This document shows positions 27,164-34,884 of a stretch of 64,000 nt of DNA, piece by piece (the first letter of the stretch is position 1; every line of letters begins with the position of its first letter). The stretch comes from an uncultured Oceanospirillaceae bacterium. Lineage in GTDB: Bacteria; Pseudomonadota; Gammaproteobacteria; Pseudomonadales; Balneatricaceae. The notes under the pieces were generated by a model. It did not search any database. It saw nothing but the letters and a program-made list of their open reading frames with translations, and was not told where the DNA came from. The position numbers and the translations under genes were made by a program. Location of the stretch: the NCBI GenBank assembly GCA_937138495.1, contig CAKZPE010000022.1, positions 62,001 through 126,000 on the forward strand, given 5' to 3'.

Positions 27164-27628
27164 TTAATTCTGAATCGCATGCTTGATATAGGCCCGGCAG
27201 ATATTACGGGTCAGGTTCATGAGCAGGATGAATGACTGTTCGCCGTCTGTTTCCGGCAGAGTAGCAAACAGATGATCGCTGATATGCAGTACCACAGAAC
27301 CGGTCACCGGCGTCACATCCCCGATAACAGCGTTCATTGACAGCATACTGATAAATCCAACGCACTCGCCGGGCGCGAGCACGTTAACGATCCGGTTTTG
27401 ACGTTGCGGCCCACAATAGAGAGTACTGTCACCCTCAATCAGGATATAAAACCCCCGTGGCGACTGACCATCCGAGAAGAGCAGGTCCCCCTGTTGAGTA
27501 CGGAATATCTCGCACTGATCCAGCAAATGCCCGACAAATTCCTGATTCAATGCACCAAATACTGATAACTCCTGAAGGTGCTCAATTGGATAATCCTGAT
27601 CAAACTGCTCTCTGGATATTTTCAACAT
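27164..27628 (-). CDS. Stand-alone cyclic-nucleotide-binding-type domain protein
   Basis: 154 residues forming one CRP-like effector domain: the beta-roll segment LLFSDGQSPRGFYILIEGDSTLYCG, then GECVGFISMLS in place of the phosphate-binding cassette, and a C-terminal helix. The family's GELA-R-A cassette is altered (no Arg of RxA), so cAMP binding is doubtful. There is no DNA-binding helix-turn-helix, so it is not a CRP/FNR regulator by itself. It is convergent with the ABC operon and downstream of zevB in the same direction, with 165 bp between, so it is probably separately transcribed. Confidence 0.75.
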   Translation of the reverse strand: MLKISREQFDQDYPIEHLQELSVFGALNQEFVGHLLDQCEIFRTQQGDLLFSDGQSPRGFYILIEGDSTLYCGPQRQNRIVNVLAPGECVGFISMLSMNAVIGDVTPVTGSVVLHISDHLFATLPETDGEQSFILLMNLTRNICRAYIKHAIQN

Positions 27629-27792
27629 GGTGACTGTCCCGGTTTTTCTTACTCCAGTTTAGTTAAGGCAGGGGGGATTGCATCGTCAGAAGGTTAAAAT
27701 GGACAGGTGGGGGGCATAATTATCTGAGGGGCGTATTCAACAATTGCCGGGTAATTTACCGCTTAAATTACCCGCATACAGCTGTACCGGGT

Positions 27793-28851
27793 TTACAGCA
27801 GCGGATGGCTGCTGATCAGGCTTGAGGTGGCACTGAATAAGCTATAGCCGAAGAAGATCAGAAAGACGCCGCCGATTAAACGCAGGTAGTTGGAAACATA
27901 CTGGTAGCCTTTAGCGCCGCTGCCCGGAGCGGAAACGAAACGTTCCAGTCTGGAGCGGGCGTATACGGTGGCGACAGCCATTAAGCTCACCGATATTCCG
28001 GTGCCCAGTCCCATCATCAGGGTGGCGACAACACCGTAGGAAAATACATCTACCAGGTGGGCATAGATCAGTACGATGATCGCCCCGGAGCATGGCCGGA
28101 ACCCCATCGACAGAATCACGGTAAATGTCTGAAAGGCTGACTGATTTTTTACCGGTGCGTGGGCGTGGGAACAGCCGCAAGCTGAACTGTGAGAATGGTT
28201 GTGCGCATGGTGAGTTGAATGACCATGTGAATGACTGTGGGAATGATCATGTGAATGATCGTGCGAATGGTCATGATGGTGATGACTGTTTCCGGGTTTA
28301 AGTGGTCTTAACAGGTTAACAAACCGCTCTGTTTTCAGAAGCACCCGCACGGCTTTAAGGGTTAAAACCAGCCCCAGCAGCATGACTAAGCTATAACTGA
28401 TAATTGCTACATTGTTGCCATAGCTTTGTACGTCGGATAACTGAAACGCCAGATATCTGGCCAGCAAGCTGACCAGTGCGATGGCAACAACTGACTGAAG
28501 AATTGCAGACAGCAGCGAGATATAAACACCTTGCCGGACACTGTCTTTGCCGGTGCCTAAGTAAGTGATAATAACCGCTTTACCATGGCCAGGCCCGACC
28601 GCATGAAAAACACCGTACAGGAAACTGAGTGCAATGAGGGCCCCGCCAAATTTTGCAGGATTTTCTGTTACCCGGCTAATATGATTCGCCATTGTTTTAT
28701 GCAGCTGTAACTGCACATCAACAATTAAGATCATCAGGGAAGCCCAGTTCAGGTACAGGGCTAAGATCAGAGTTACCGTTAATACGGAAACTAACAGATG
28801 AATGATTATTTTTTGGCGGTTATGTTGAAATGCTGTACTGATCGCTTTCAT
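27793..28851 (-). CDS. zevB: ZevB-like zinc-related membrane protein (NicO/RcnA superfamily)
   Basis: 352 residues from ATG 28851, preceded by a GAAG site. About seven membrane helices, with the superfamily metal motif FHAVGPGHGKAVIITYL and the second motif SMGFRPCSGAIIVL. Between them is a cytoplasmic or periplasmic loop of about 45 residues, made almost only of His, Asp, Ser and Gly, which is a metal buffer. In Haemophilus influenzae the pair ZevA (DUF1007) and ZevB (this family) is needed for growth under zinc limitation. Here it follows zevA by 17 bp in one leftward operon under a perfect Zur box. Nickel or cobalt transport is the older family name but does not fit the operator. Confidence 0.8.
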   Translation of the reverse strand: MKAISTAFQHNRQKIIIHLLVSVLTVTLILALYLNWASLMILIVDVQLQLHKTMANHISRVTENPAKFGGALIALSFLYGVFHAVGPGHGKAVIITYLGTGKDSVRQGVYISLLSAILQSVVAIALVSLLARYLAFQLSDVQSYGNNVAIISYSLVMLLGLVLTLKAVRVLLKTERFVNLLRPLKPGNSHHHHDHSHDHSHDHSHSHSHGHSTHHAHNHSHSSACGCSHAHAPVKNQSAFQTFTVILSMGFRPCSGAIIVLIYAHLVDVFSYGVVATLMMGLGTGISVSLMAVATVYARSRLERFVSAPGSGAKGYQYVSNYLRLIGGVFLIFFGYSLFSATSSLISSHPLL

Positions 28852-28868
28852 ATTTACACTTCGGTTGT

Positions 28869-29537
28869 TTAATATTTCCGGTTGCAACTGATCCGTATTT
28901 TTTCGGCAAAATACTTACCTAAACCGTTGGTTTCTCTCTGATTCTGATCCAAACCCATTGCATAGTTCATAATGTCTTCTGTGGGGTTAGGCTGTTCGAC
29001 TGTACTTGAGCAATCAATGCTTTGGTTGCCTGTTACTGAGATGTTTGAACTTTCCGAATGCATCATTGCGATATAGTAAGTCGGGTCAAAAACCTGCCAC
29101 TCAATTGCTCTGTTACCGATGGGTATTTGCGGAGCCAGATCAAACAGGATTTCCATTTTAAGAAATTGTGTGGTGTCTTCATGTTCTGAGAACAGGCGAT
29201 ATTCAGTCGGGGCAGGCAGGGGGACGGATCGCCCATTTATTGTCAGCAGGGAAAAGTAGTTATAATCCGCAAGGTCTGTGATCATTTTCCGGGCAACTAT
29301 ATTCAGGCCTTTTTCTTCATCTTTATGCTCATTTAATACATCTGCCAAGGTGATCATTGAGTAAAAATTATCAAATTTCCATATCTGCTTAATTTGCGTC
29401 AGTCTGAACTGGCTGTCGATTGTGAAATCAGATTTCAGGTCGATCCAGTTATGGGGATGAGCGTTACTCCGGGATGAATAGCCTGAAATCAGCACGGAAA
29501 AAATTAAAAATATAAAAAGCCGGACGCGTAATGTCAT
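28869..29537 (-). CDS. zevA: ZevA-like periplasmic zinc-binding protein (DUF1007)
   Basis: About 222 residues from ATG 29537 (MTLRVRLFIFLIFSVLISGY, a signal peptide). The frame stays open upstream, but a start at 29654 would lie inside the Zur operator. The mature N-terminus HPHNWIDLKSDF is the DUF1007 hallmark, and the two first His residues are the expected zinc ligands. An in-frame ATG at 29609 is an alternative start but would hide the signal peptide. First gene of the zevAB operon. Role: periplasmic zinc capture for the zevB product (family knowledge from Haemophilus). Confidence 0.82.
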   Translation of the reverse strand: MTLRVRLFIFLIFSVLISGYSSRSNAHPHNWIDLKSDFTIDSQFRLTQIKQIWKFDNFYSMITLADVLNEHKDEEKGLNIVARKMITDLADYNYFSLLTINGRSVPLPAPTEYRLFSEHEDTTQFLKMEILFDLAPQIPIGNRAIEWQVFDPTYYIAMMHSESSNISVTGNQSIDCSSTVEQPNPTEDIMNYAMGLDQNQRETNGLGKYFAEKIRISCNRKY

Positions 29538-29635
29538 GTCATCAGGTGCCTGTTTGGATGAGCGTGAGTGTTCATATTCATTCTGTACGGCGAGATTAGT
29601 GGAACGCATGCTGATAGCAGTCAATACGTCATTAA

Positions 29636-29656
29636 AAATGTTATAATATAACATTT
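29636..29656. promoter_or_regulatory. Zur operator of zevAB
   Basis: A perfect 21-bp palindrome with arms AAATGTTATA and TATAACATTT around a central A. This is the gammaproteobacterial Zur consensus. It lies 99 bp upstream of the chosen zevA start, and a TATAAT lies within it, so bound Zur would occlude RNA polymerase. Confidence 0.88.
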
Positions 29657-29934
29657 ATTGAGTCCAGCTTTCTTCGGCGACAAACCCTATAAAGGGTCGT
29701 GAGACTGCAGCAGCCATTCTGAGGAAACAGCTCACCGGGGCCGGTCTATTCATAATCATCGACGCGGGTGAGTGCAACGGAATAGGTTTTACGGATGTTA
29801 ATAAGAATATTGCAGCCCCCCGGATGGAGGACATCAGGCGGGCGGAATAGTATCTGAAGCTTCTTTAACAGCAGCGGGGTTGCTGAGCAGGTTTGCCGGT
29901 AAATTTCAGACAGATCCGGGTAAGCCGGAGCAAT
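29657..29934. other. Unexplained 278-bp intergenic region
   Basis: No gene on either strand. Several small stems are possible (ACCCT/AGGGT at about 29684, TGAG/CTCA near 29720). Read rightward it begins at the Zur box, which contains a TATAAT, and ends at a strong bidirectional terminator, so a short RNA is conceivable. No known family was recognised. Confidence 0.35.
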
Positions 29935-29972
29935 AAAAAAGCCTTAGCAAGTTTCCCTGCTAAGGCTTTTTT
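29935..29972. terminator. Bidirectional terminator at the end of the thi operon
   Basis: Stem GCCTTAGCA / TGCTAAGGC flanked by AAAAAA on the left and TTTTTT on the right. It would stop the leftward thiD-tenA transcript and anything reading rightward from the Zur region. Confidence 0.9.
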
Positions 29973-29976
29973 GAAT

Positions 29977-30026
29977 CGAAGCATCCGGGTGACAGCTATC
30001 TGAAGGCACTGTCTCAGGATGCTTCG
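29977..30026. repeat. Inverted repeat CGAAGCATCC/GGATGCTTCG
   Basis: Perfect 10-bp arms at 29977-29986 and 30017-30026, with inner arms GACAG/CTGTC (29991-29995 and 30009-30013), form a 50-nt hairpin between tenA and its terminator. No T-run follows, so it is not a classic terminator; it may stabilise the 3' end of the thi transcript. Confidence 0.6.
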
Positions 30027-30047
30027 AAGCGCATCTTGTATACTGAC

Positions 30048-30713
30048 TTATTCCGTCAGATCCAGGCCCTGCTGCCAGAAAGCGATTTCCATCCGGGTAG
30101 CCGTGGTGAAATGTTTTTGCAGTTGTCGGCCGCGGCGGGAATCCGCCGGGATTTCTGCTATCAGTTCATCAAAGAATGCCGTGGTCGCATAGGCGGCTTC
30201 CTGATATTCCTCACCGGCGTACATGTCGATCCAGTTGGCGTATGGGTTGTCTTCAGTGATGCTGTTACCGGCTTCTGTGAGGTACTGGCCCACGTGTGCG
30301 TAACCCAGTGCACAGGGCACCAGTGCCGCATAGAGGTCGGCCAGGTCACCCTGCAAACCTGCATCAATCAGGTAGCGGGTGTAAGCCACAGTGGCCACCG
30401 CTTCCGGCAGTTCCAGAATATCGTTTTCCTGTAAGCCCCAGGACTTACAGTAATCGATGTGCAGGCTGATTTCGTGTTCTACCAGAGCCGAGAGCGATGG
30501 CAGGCTGGCACGCATCTGTGCCGGGCTGTCGCTCTTGAATACCGCCAGGGCGTGGGCCCGGGCGTAGTGGATCAGGTAGAGGTAGTCCTGCTGCAGGTAA
30601 TGGCGGAAACTTGCATTCGCCAGCGTCCCCTGGCCGAGCTGCTGCACGAAGGGATGTTTGATGTACAGGTCCCAGTCCTGCTGGCAGCCTTTAATCAGAT
30701 CCTGATGATTCAT
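30048..30713 (-). CDS. tenA: TenA-type aminopyrimidine aminohydrolase (thiaminase II)
   Basis: 221 residues, the usual length. The catalytic Cys134 lies in the conserved PCALGYAHVG stretch, with the active-site acids of the family around it (QQDYLYL, and the C-terminal TRMEIAFWQQGL). The enzyme hydrolyses amino-HMP (degraded thiamine pyrimidine) to HMP. It is the last gene of the TPP-riboswitch operon, right after the binding protein of the pyrimidine importer, so import and hydrolysis are coupled to ThiD phosphorylation in the same operon. Confidence 0.95.
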   Translation of the reverse strand: MNHQDLIKGCQQDWDLYIKHPFVQQLGQGTLANASFRHYLQQDYLYLIHYARAHALAVFKSDSPAQMRASLPSLSALVEHEISLHIDYCKSWGLQENDILELPEAVATVAYTRYLIDAGLQGDLADLYAALVPCALGYAHVGQYLTEAGNSITEDNPYANWIDMYAGEEYQEAAYATTAFFDELIAEIPADSRRGRQLQKHFTTATRMEIAFWQQGLDLTE

Positions 30714-30742
30714 CGTCGTGTTTTCCTATGCGTTATCCGGCG

Positions 30743-31672
30743 TTACTGAACGATATAGTCAGTGGCTTTCGGCAGGGTTTTAATCACGCCGTTGTCGAAC
30801 AGGAACTGCGCATAGTTATCATAACGGCCCAGATCTGCTGCCTGTGGGCGCAACGCGAAACGTACCAGGGTATCTTTCCAGGCCCGGCGGTTCAGTTCGG
30901 TGTCCAGTTTGTTACCGTCGCCGTAAGACTTGAACAGGTCCCATGCTTCGTCCGGGTGGTTAACGGTGTACTGAGTGGCCAGTTCCAGGGCGCGGTTAAA
31001 CTTCTTCAGCATCTCTTTATCAATTTTCTTGCTGTTAGCTACAACAACCAGCTCGTCGTATGGTGGAATACCTTCTTCCTCAACGAAGAAGGCCTTGCCT
31101 TCAAAGCCTTCCATGCTCAGCTGATGCATTTCGAAGTTACGGTAGCCGCCGTAGATAGCATCTACCTTGCCGGTTGCCAGTGAAGCAGACAGTGACCAGC
31201 CCACGTTAATCAGTTCAACGTTGTCGATGCTTGCGCCGTTTTTGTTCAGCATGGTGCCGATGGTGGCATCGACCAGACCGCCGTCGAAGGCATAGCCGAT
31301 CTTCTTACCTTCCAGATCAGCCAGGGAGTTATACCCCTTATCCTTCAGTACCATCACGGTGTTTAGCGGCGTGGCGATCAGGGTAGAAACCCGGCTCAGG
31401 GGCAGGTCTTCTACCACGTCACGGATCAGCTGTGGCTGGTAGGTTACCGCCAGATCAAACTTACCGGCCGCAACCAGCTTAGGCGGCGTGCTTGGGTCTG
31501 CCGGTTCGGTGATCTCAATGTCCAGTCCCTGCGCCTTGAACAGGCCCTGTTGCTTGGCAACGATAATAGGGCCGTGGTCCGGGTTTACAAACCAGTCCAG
31601 CATCAGGGTGACTTTTTCAGCCAGCGCTTGCTGGCTGAACATGATCAGAGCAAAAGCGAGAATTTTTTTCAT
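30743..31672 (-). CDS. thiY: ThiY-like periplasmic binding protein for thiamine pyrimidine precursor
   Basis: 309 residues with a signal peptide (ends QQALA-EKV). The mature N-terminus KVTLMLDWFVNPDHGPIIVA is characteristic of the NMT1/THI5-like family that binds formylaminopyrimidine or HMP. Its operon contains the matching permease and ATPase and tenA, all under a TPP riboswitch. 22 bp separate it from the permease gene. Confidence 0.92.
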   Translation of the reverse strand: MKKILAFALIMFSQQALAEKVTLMLDWFVNPDHGPIIVAKQQGLFKAQGLDIEITEPADPSTPPKLVAAGKFDLAVTYQPQLIRDVVEDLPLSRVSTLIATPLNTVMVLKDKGYNSLADLEGKKIGYAFDGGLVDATIGTMLNKNGASIDNVELINVGWSLSASLATGKVDAIYGGYRNFEMHQLSMEGFEGKAFFVEEEGIPPYDELVVVANSKKIDKEMLKKFNRALELATQYTVNHPDEAWDLFKSYGDGNKLDTELNRRAWKDTLVRFALRPQAADLGRYDNYAQFLFDNGVIKTLPKATDYIVQ

Positions 31673-31694
31673 ACAAGTTTCCGTTGTTTCATTT

Positions 31695-32522
31695 TTAGGT
31701 GTTGTTTGGCTTTTCCCGGTACCAGGGAATGGCTTTTTTAAGTAACTGGTCAGTGCTGTAGTACAGCAGAATAGAGAACAGCGCGAGGATAAACAGTGCT
31801 GCGAACATGTCGGCGATCTGCATCCGGGCGTTAGCCTGTAGCATCAGGTAACCCAGGCCACCGGCGGAGCCGACCCATTCACCAACGACCGCGCCGATGG
31901 GGGCAACCACAACGGCTACCCGGATGCCGGATGCCAGTGTGGGCAACGCCGCCGGTAAGCGAATATGCCACAGCTGACGCCAGCGGTTGGCGTGCATGGT
32001 GGTGGCCAGGTCAAGGTAGCCGGTAGGCGTATGCCGCAGGCCGTCAAAGCAGGTGGTGGTCACCGGGAAGAAGATAATCAGGGCTGCCATTATCACTTTT
32101 GAGGCCATGCCGTAGCCGAACCAGAGCATCAGGATCGGTGCCAGTGCGAATACCGGAATGGCCTGGCTGGCGATCAGTACCGGCAACAACCAGCGGCGCA
32201 CCGGGTTAAACAGCAGCATTTGCAGGGCTAATCCGATGCCCATAAACAGGCCGAGCAGTAACCCCAGTACGATTTCTGTGAGGGTGATCAGGCTGTGATC
32301 CCAGAGCAGTTCCGGGTTGCTGATCAGCTTATCGAATACCAGCAGGGGCGATGGCAGAATGAAGGGGGGCATTGAGAAAATTACCACAATGGCTTGCCAC
32401 ACACCCAATATAACCAGGCTGGTGACGGTCAGGCGAAACAGTACCTGACGACGGCCAGAGCTGTTTTGCTTATCCGGTATGGCGGCCACTGGCTGAGCAG
32501 TGTGTGTTATGGGCTTATTCAC
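31695..32522 (-). CDS. thiX: ThiX-like ABC permease for thiamine pyrimidine precursor
   Basis: 275 residues, about six membrane helices, with the SsuC/TauC-type coupling motif DGLRHTPTGYLDLATTMHAN and the EWVGSAGGLGYLM loop. Its start overlaps the end of the ATPase gene by 4 bp. The N-terminus has a soluble, polar extension (about 20 residues) before the first helix. Confidence 0.92.
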   Translation of the reverse strand: MNKPITHTAQPVAAIPDKQNSSGRRQVLFRLTVTSLVILGVWQAIVVIFSMPPFILPSPLLVFDKLISNPELLWDHSLITLTEIVLGLLLGLFMGIGLALQMLLFNPVRRWLLPVLIASQAIPVFALAPILMLWFGYGMASKVIMAALIIFFPVTTTCFDGLRHTPTGYLDLATTMHANRWRQLWHIRLPAALPTLASGIRVAVVVAPIGAVVGEWVGSAGGLGYLMLQANARMQIADMFAALFILALFSILLYYSTDQLLKKAIPWYREKPNNT

Positions 32523-33331
32523 TGGCGCTCTCCCTCATAAGCACTTTTCTGACAAGCGCTTTCCTGACAAGCACTTTCCACACTGAACTGTTCATCGGCG
32601 GCCTTCAGGGCTGTTAACAGGCGCTGCTGATAGTCACCCAGTTCTGCATCGACCGCCCGTGGTACAGGGCTGTTGGGTGTCGAGGCGGCTTTAAGCTGAC
32701 GTTGCTGAAACAGCCATACGTGCTGGCCCAGCCGCAGGGCTTCCTGCGGATCGTGGGTGATCAGCAATACGGTACGGCCTTCCAGCGCTTTAAATGCCAG
32801 CGCCTGCAAGCGGTGACGGGTGACTGCATCCAGTGCACTGAAGGGTTCATCCATCAGTACAACAGGCGTGTCCTGCATCAGAGTGCGGGCCAGCGCAACC
32901 CGCTGGCGCATGCCACCGGAAAGCGCATCCGGGAGCAGGTGGCTGCTGTCAGCCAGTCCCAGTTGTGCCAGAAGCTGGTCTGCCCGGGCGTAGTCTTCAA
33001 CCGAAGGTTTGCCTTTACTCAGGCGAGCCTGCAGACACACGTTGTCCCGTACTTTCAGCCATGGCAGTAGCAGATCCTGCTGAGCCATGTAGGCGATTTG
33101 ACCTTCCAGTGGCAGACCGTGCTGGTCGGTAATCTCACCGCTGCAGTGATGCTGAGGCTCGATCAGTCCGGCAAGCCGGCGCAACAGGCTGGTTTTACCG
33201 CATCCGCTGCTACCTAACAGACAGGTCCATTCTCCGGCGGGCAGCTGAAGATTAAGATCACTGAATACCGGTTCAGGGGCATTCTGATACTGCAGACTGA
33301 GCTGGCGAATATTGATTTCGGTGGCTGGCAT
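32519..33331 (-). CDS. thiZ: ThiZ-like ABC ATPase for thiamine pyrimidine precursor
   Basis: 270 residues. Walker A LLGSSGCGKTSLLRR, signature LSGGMRQRVALART, Walker B VVLMDEPFSALD and a switch His in LLITHDPQEAL are intact. It energises the thiX/thiY importer. The last 25 residues are a Gln/Ser-rich tail with a small repeat (SACQESACQKSAYEG), which is unusual and probably of no functional weight. It follows thiD by 8 bp. Confidence 0.93.
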   Translation of the reverse strand: MPATEINIRQLSLQYQNAPEPVFSDLNLQLPAGEWTCLLGSSGCGKTSLLRRLAGLIEPQHHCSGEITDQHGLPLEGQIAYMAQQDLLLPWLKVRDNVCLQARLSKGKPSVEDYARADQLLAQLGLADSSHLLPDALSGGMRQRVALARTLMQDTPVVLMDEPFSALDAVTRHRLQALAFKALEGRTVLLITHDPQEALRLGQHVWLFQQRQLKAASTPNSPVPRAVDAELGDYQQRLLTALKAADEQFSVESACQESACQKSAYEGERQ

Positions 33332-33339
33332 GGTCTGGA

Positions 33340-34161
33340 TTACCGGGCCTGACGGTAAAAGTGATGTACCGGGCCGGAGCCTTCACCAATGTGCAGGTCA
33401 TCGGCATGTTCAATGGCGGCCTGAATATAGTCTTTTGCCTGCTGAATGGCCTCTGCCATCGGGTAGCCCTGTGCCAGGAAGGAGGCAATGCTGGCGGATA
33501 AAGTACAGCCTGTGCCATGGGTATTTTTAGTATCAATGCGCTGGCTGCTGTAAGTGCGCAGGCCCTGTGATCCCAGCCAGAAATCTGTGCTGGTGTCTGC
33601 TTCCTGATGGCCGCCCTTGATCAGTACCGATTTGCAACCGTAGCTGAGCAGTTGCTGGCAGTGAACGGCGGTGTCCAGAGCATCGGCAGTGTTCAGCTCC
33701 GGGCGTGCTGCCAGCAGTGCCTGAGCTTCCGGCAGGTTAGGAGTTATCACATCCGCCAGGGGAATCAGTTCGCGGATCAGGGTATCGGTGGCGTCTTCAG
33801 CGAGCAAGACATCGCCGCTGGTGGCAACCATGACAGGGTCCAGTACGACGTATTTTGGCTGATATTTGCGGATGGCAGCGGCCACAGTACGGATAGTGTC
33901 TGCGTCACCTAACATGCCGATCTTGACGGCATCTACGGCGATATCGCTGAAAACCGCTTCAAACTGCTGTTCAATGAACGCGCCTGTAACCGGCATGACA
34001 CCGCTGACGCCACGGGTGTTTTGGGCAGTGAGGGCGGTGATTACCGTGCAGGCATAGCTGCCGGTCGCGGAAATGGCTTTGATGTCTGCCTGTATACCGG
34101 CACCGCCACCGCTGTCAGAACCGGCTACGCTGAGGACGATGGGGGTATTGGGCTGTGACAT
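33340..34161 (-). CDS. thiD: Hydroxymethylpyrimidine/phosphomethylpyrimidine kinase
   Basis: 273 residues from ATG 34161 (MSQPNTPIVLSVAGSDSGGG); an upstream in-frame start at 34215 lies in the riboswitch 3' flank and is rejected. The ribokinase-fold motifs GSDSGGGAGIQADIK near the start and NTHGTGCTLSASIA with the catalytic Cys near the end are complete. The enzyme phosphorylates HMP twice to HMP-PP for thiamine synthesis. First gene of the TPP-riboswitch operon. Confidence 0.96.
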   Translation of the reverse strand: MSQPNTPIVLSVAGSDSGGGAGIQADIKAISATGSYACTVITALTAQNTRGVSGVMPVTGAFIEQQFEAVFSDIAVDAVKIGMLGDADTIRTVAAAIRKYQPKYVVLDPVMVATSGDVLLAEDATDTLIRELIPLADVITPNLPEAQALLAARPELNTADALDTAVHCQQLLSYGCKSVLIKGGHQEADTSTDFWLGSQGLRTYSSQRIDTKNTHGTGCTLSASIASFLAQGYPMAEAIQQAKDYIQAAIEHADDLHIGEGSGPVHHFYRQAR

Positions 34162-34232
34162 GGAGCTTTCCTGCATGGTAAATGGATATCGGGCTGATCC
34201 GGGCAGGTGAAGCAATGCTGTAATGTGTTCAC

Positions 34233-34328
34233 AGATTTCCTACGCCAATAAACTGGATCAGGTTCAACGGGTTTAGCCTGCATGTATGCAAAGAGCCATC
34301 TCAACCAGATATCTGGTTCCCCGACTGT
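34233..34328 (-). promoter_or_regulatory. TPP riboswitch (THI element)
   Basis: Read leftward, the sequence has the conserved parts in order: CGGGG, the pyrimidine-binding TGAGA in GGTTGAGATGGCTC, and the 3' core CCGTTGAACCTGATC followed by GGCGTAGG. The 3' end lies about 70 bp before the thiD start. It should turn the thiamine salvage operon off when TPP is plentiful. Confidence 0.95.
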
Positions 34329-34360
34329 ATGGGCCGATCATAGAGAGTTGGCTATACAAA

Positions 34361-34387
34361 CTCAAATGAAACCTATTGTTATTTGAG
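34361..34387. promoter_or_regulatory. Inverted repeat CTCAAAT-N13-ATTTGAG between two divergent riboswitches
   Basis: Arms 34361-34367 and 34381-34387 are perfect. The site lies in the 200-bp region that must hold both divergent promoters (thi leftward, cobalamin importer rightward). It may be an operator, or part of a promoter arrangement. Confidence 0.4.
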
Positions 34388-34531
34388 GGCGTGCGCCTAA
34401 AGCATGAGGCTTTGTGCTGTGTGCCGGGCCAGACAAGGTCTGCAGAGGCGCTCAAGTTTGTCAGGCCGGTTTTCAGGTGCTGAAAAAAAATCCACCTGTA
34501 AGGGTTGTGTTTCAGGATTTTCCAAAATACT

Positions 34532-34733
34532 ATGCAGGCCAACTAATTCTGTATGCGACAGGTGCAGCCGGCCATTTATTTGCCCGGCTGATAATTGGGA
34601 AGCCGGTGAAATTCCGGCGCTGCCCCCGCAACGGTAATTACAGTTTGGCGATCAGCAATACCACTGAGCACACGCTTGGGAAGGGCTGATTGCCGGCATC
34701 TGCCAACTGTTAAGCCCGGAAACCAGCCTGCGT
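34532..34733 (+). promoter_or_regulatory. Cobalamin riboswitch, large class I type
   Basis: The P1 arms GCAGGC (34534) and GCCTGC (34726) pair. Between them are GGGAAGCCGGTGAAATTCC, the core GCCCCCGCAACGGTAA, the GGGAAGG segment and a B12-box-like AGCCCGGAAACCAGCC. It lies upstream of the BtuD-like gene and should switch the importer off when cobalamin is available. Confidence 0.92.
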
Positions 34734-34766
34734 AACACCCTTATACAATCGCGGTGGGCGGTTCTG

Positions 34767-34796
34767 GGCAAAAAAGCTTTTCTGAGCTTTTTCCCC
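34767..34796 (+). terminator. Possible terminator or expression platform after the cobalamin riboswitch
   Basis: AAAAAGCT / AGCTTTTT with a 6-base loop, bordered by GGG and CCCC, 38 bp after the riboswitch. The position fits a riboswitch-controlled terminator; the stem is AT-rich. Confidence 0.5.
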
Positions 34797-34884
34797 GACG
34801 TGCTTGTCCGTGTGTGAATTTAGGCGACACATGGCAAAGACAATTCGAAAACTCTCTCTGTTCTGCCGGGATGCCCGGTAACTG

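Noticed and set aside
28185..28290. Tandem DNA repeats resembling a CRISPR or minisatellite
   Set aside because: They are the codons of the His/Asp/Ser-rich loop of zevB; the repeats are short, imperfect and in frame.
29657..29760. Possible GEMM (c-di-GMP) riboswitch in the intergenic region
   Set aside because: GACAAACC and GGGTCGTGAGAC resemble fragments of the GEMM core, but the GAAA tetraloop, GACGCAAAGC segment and second stem are missing.
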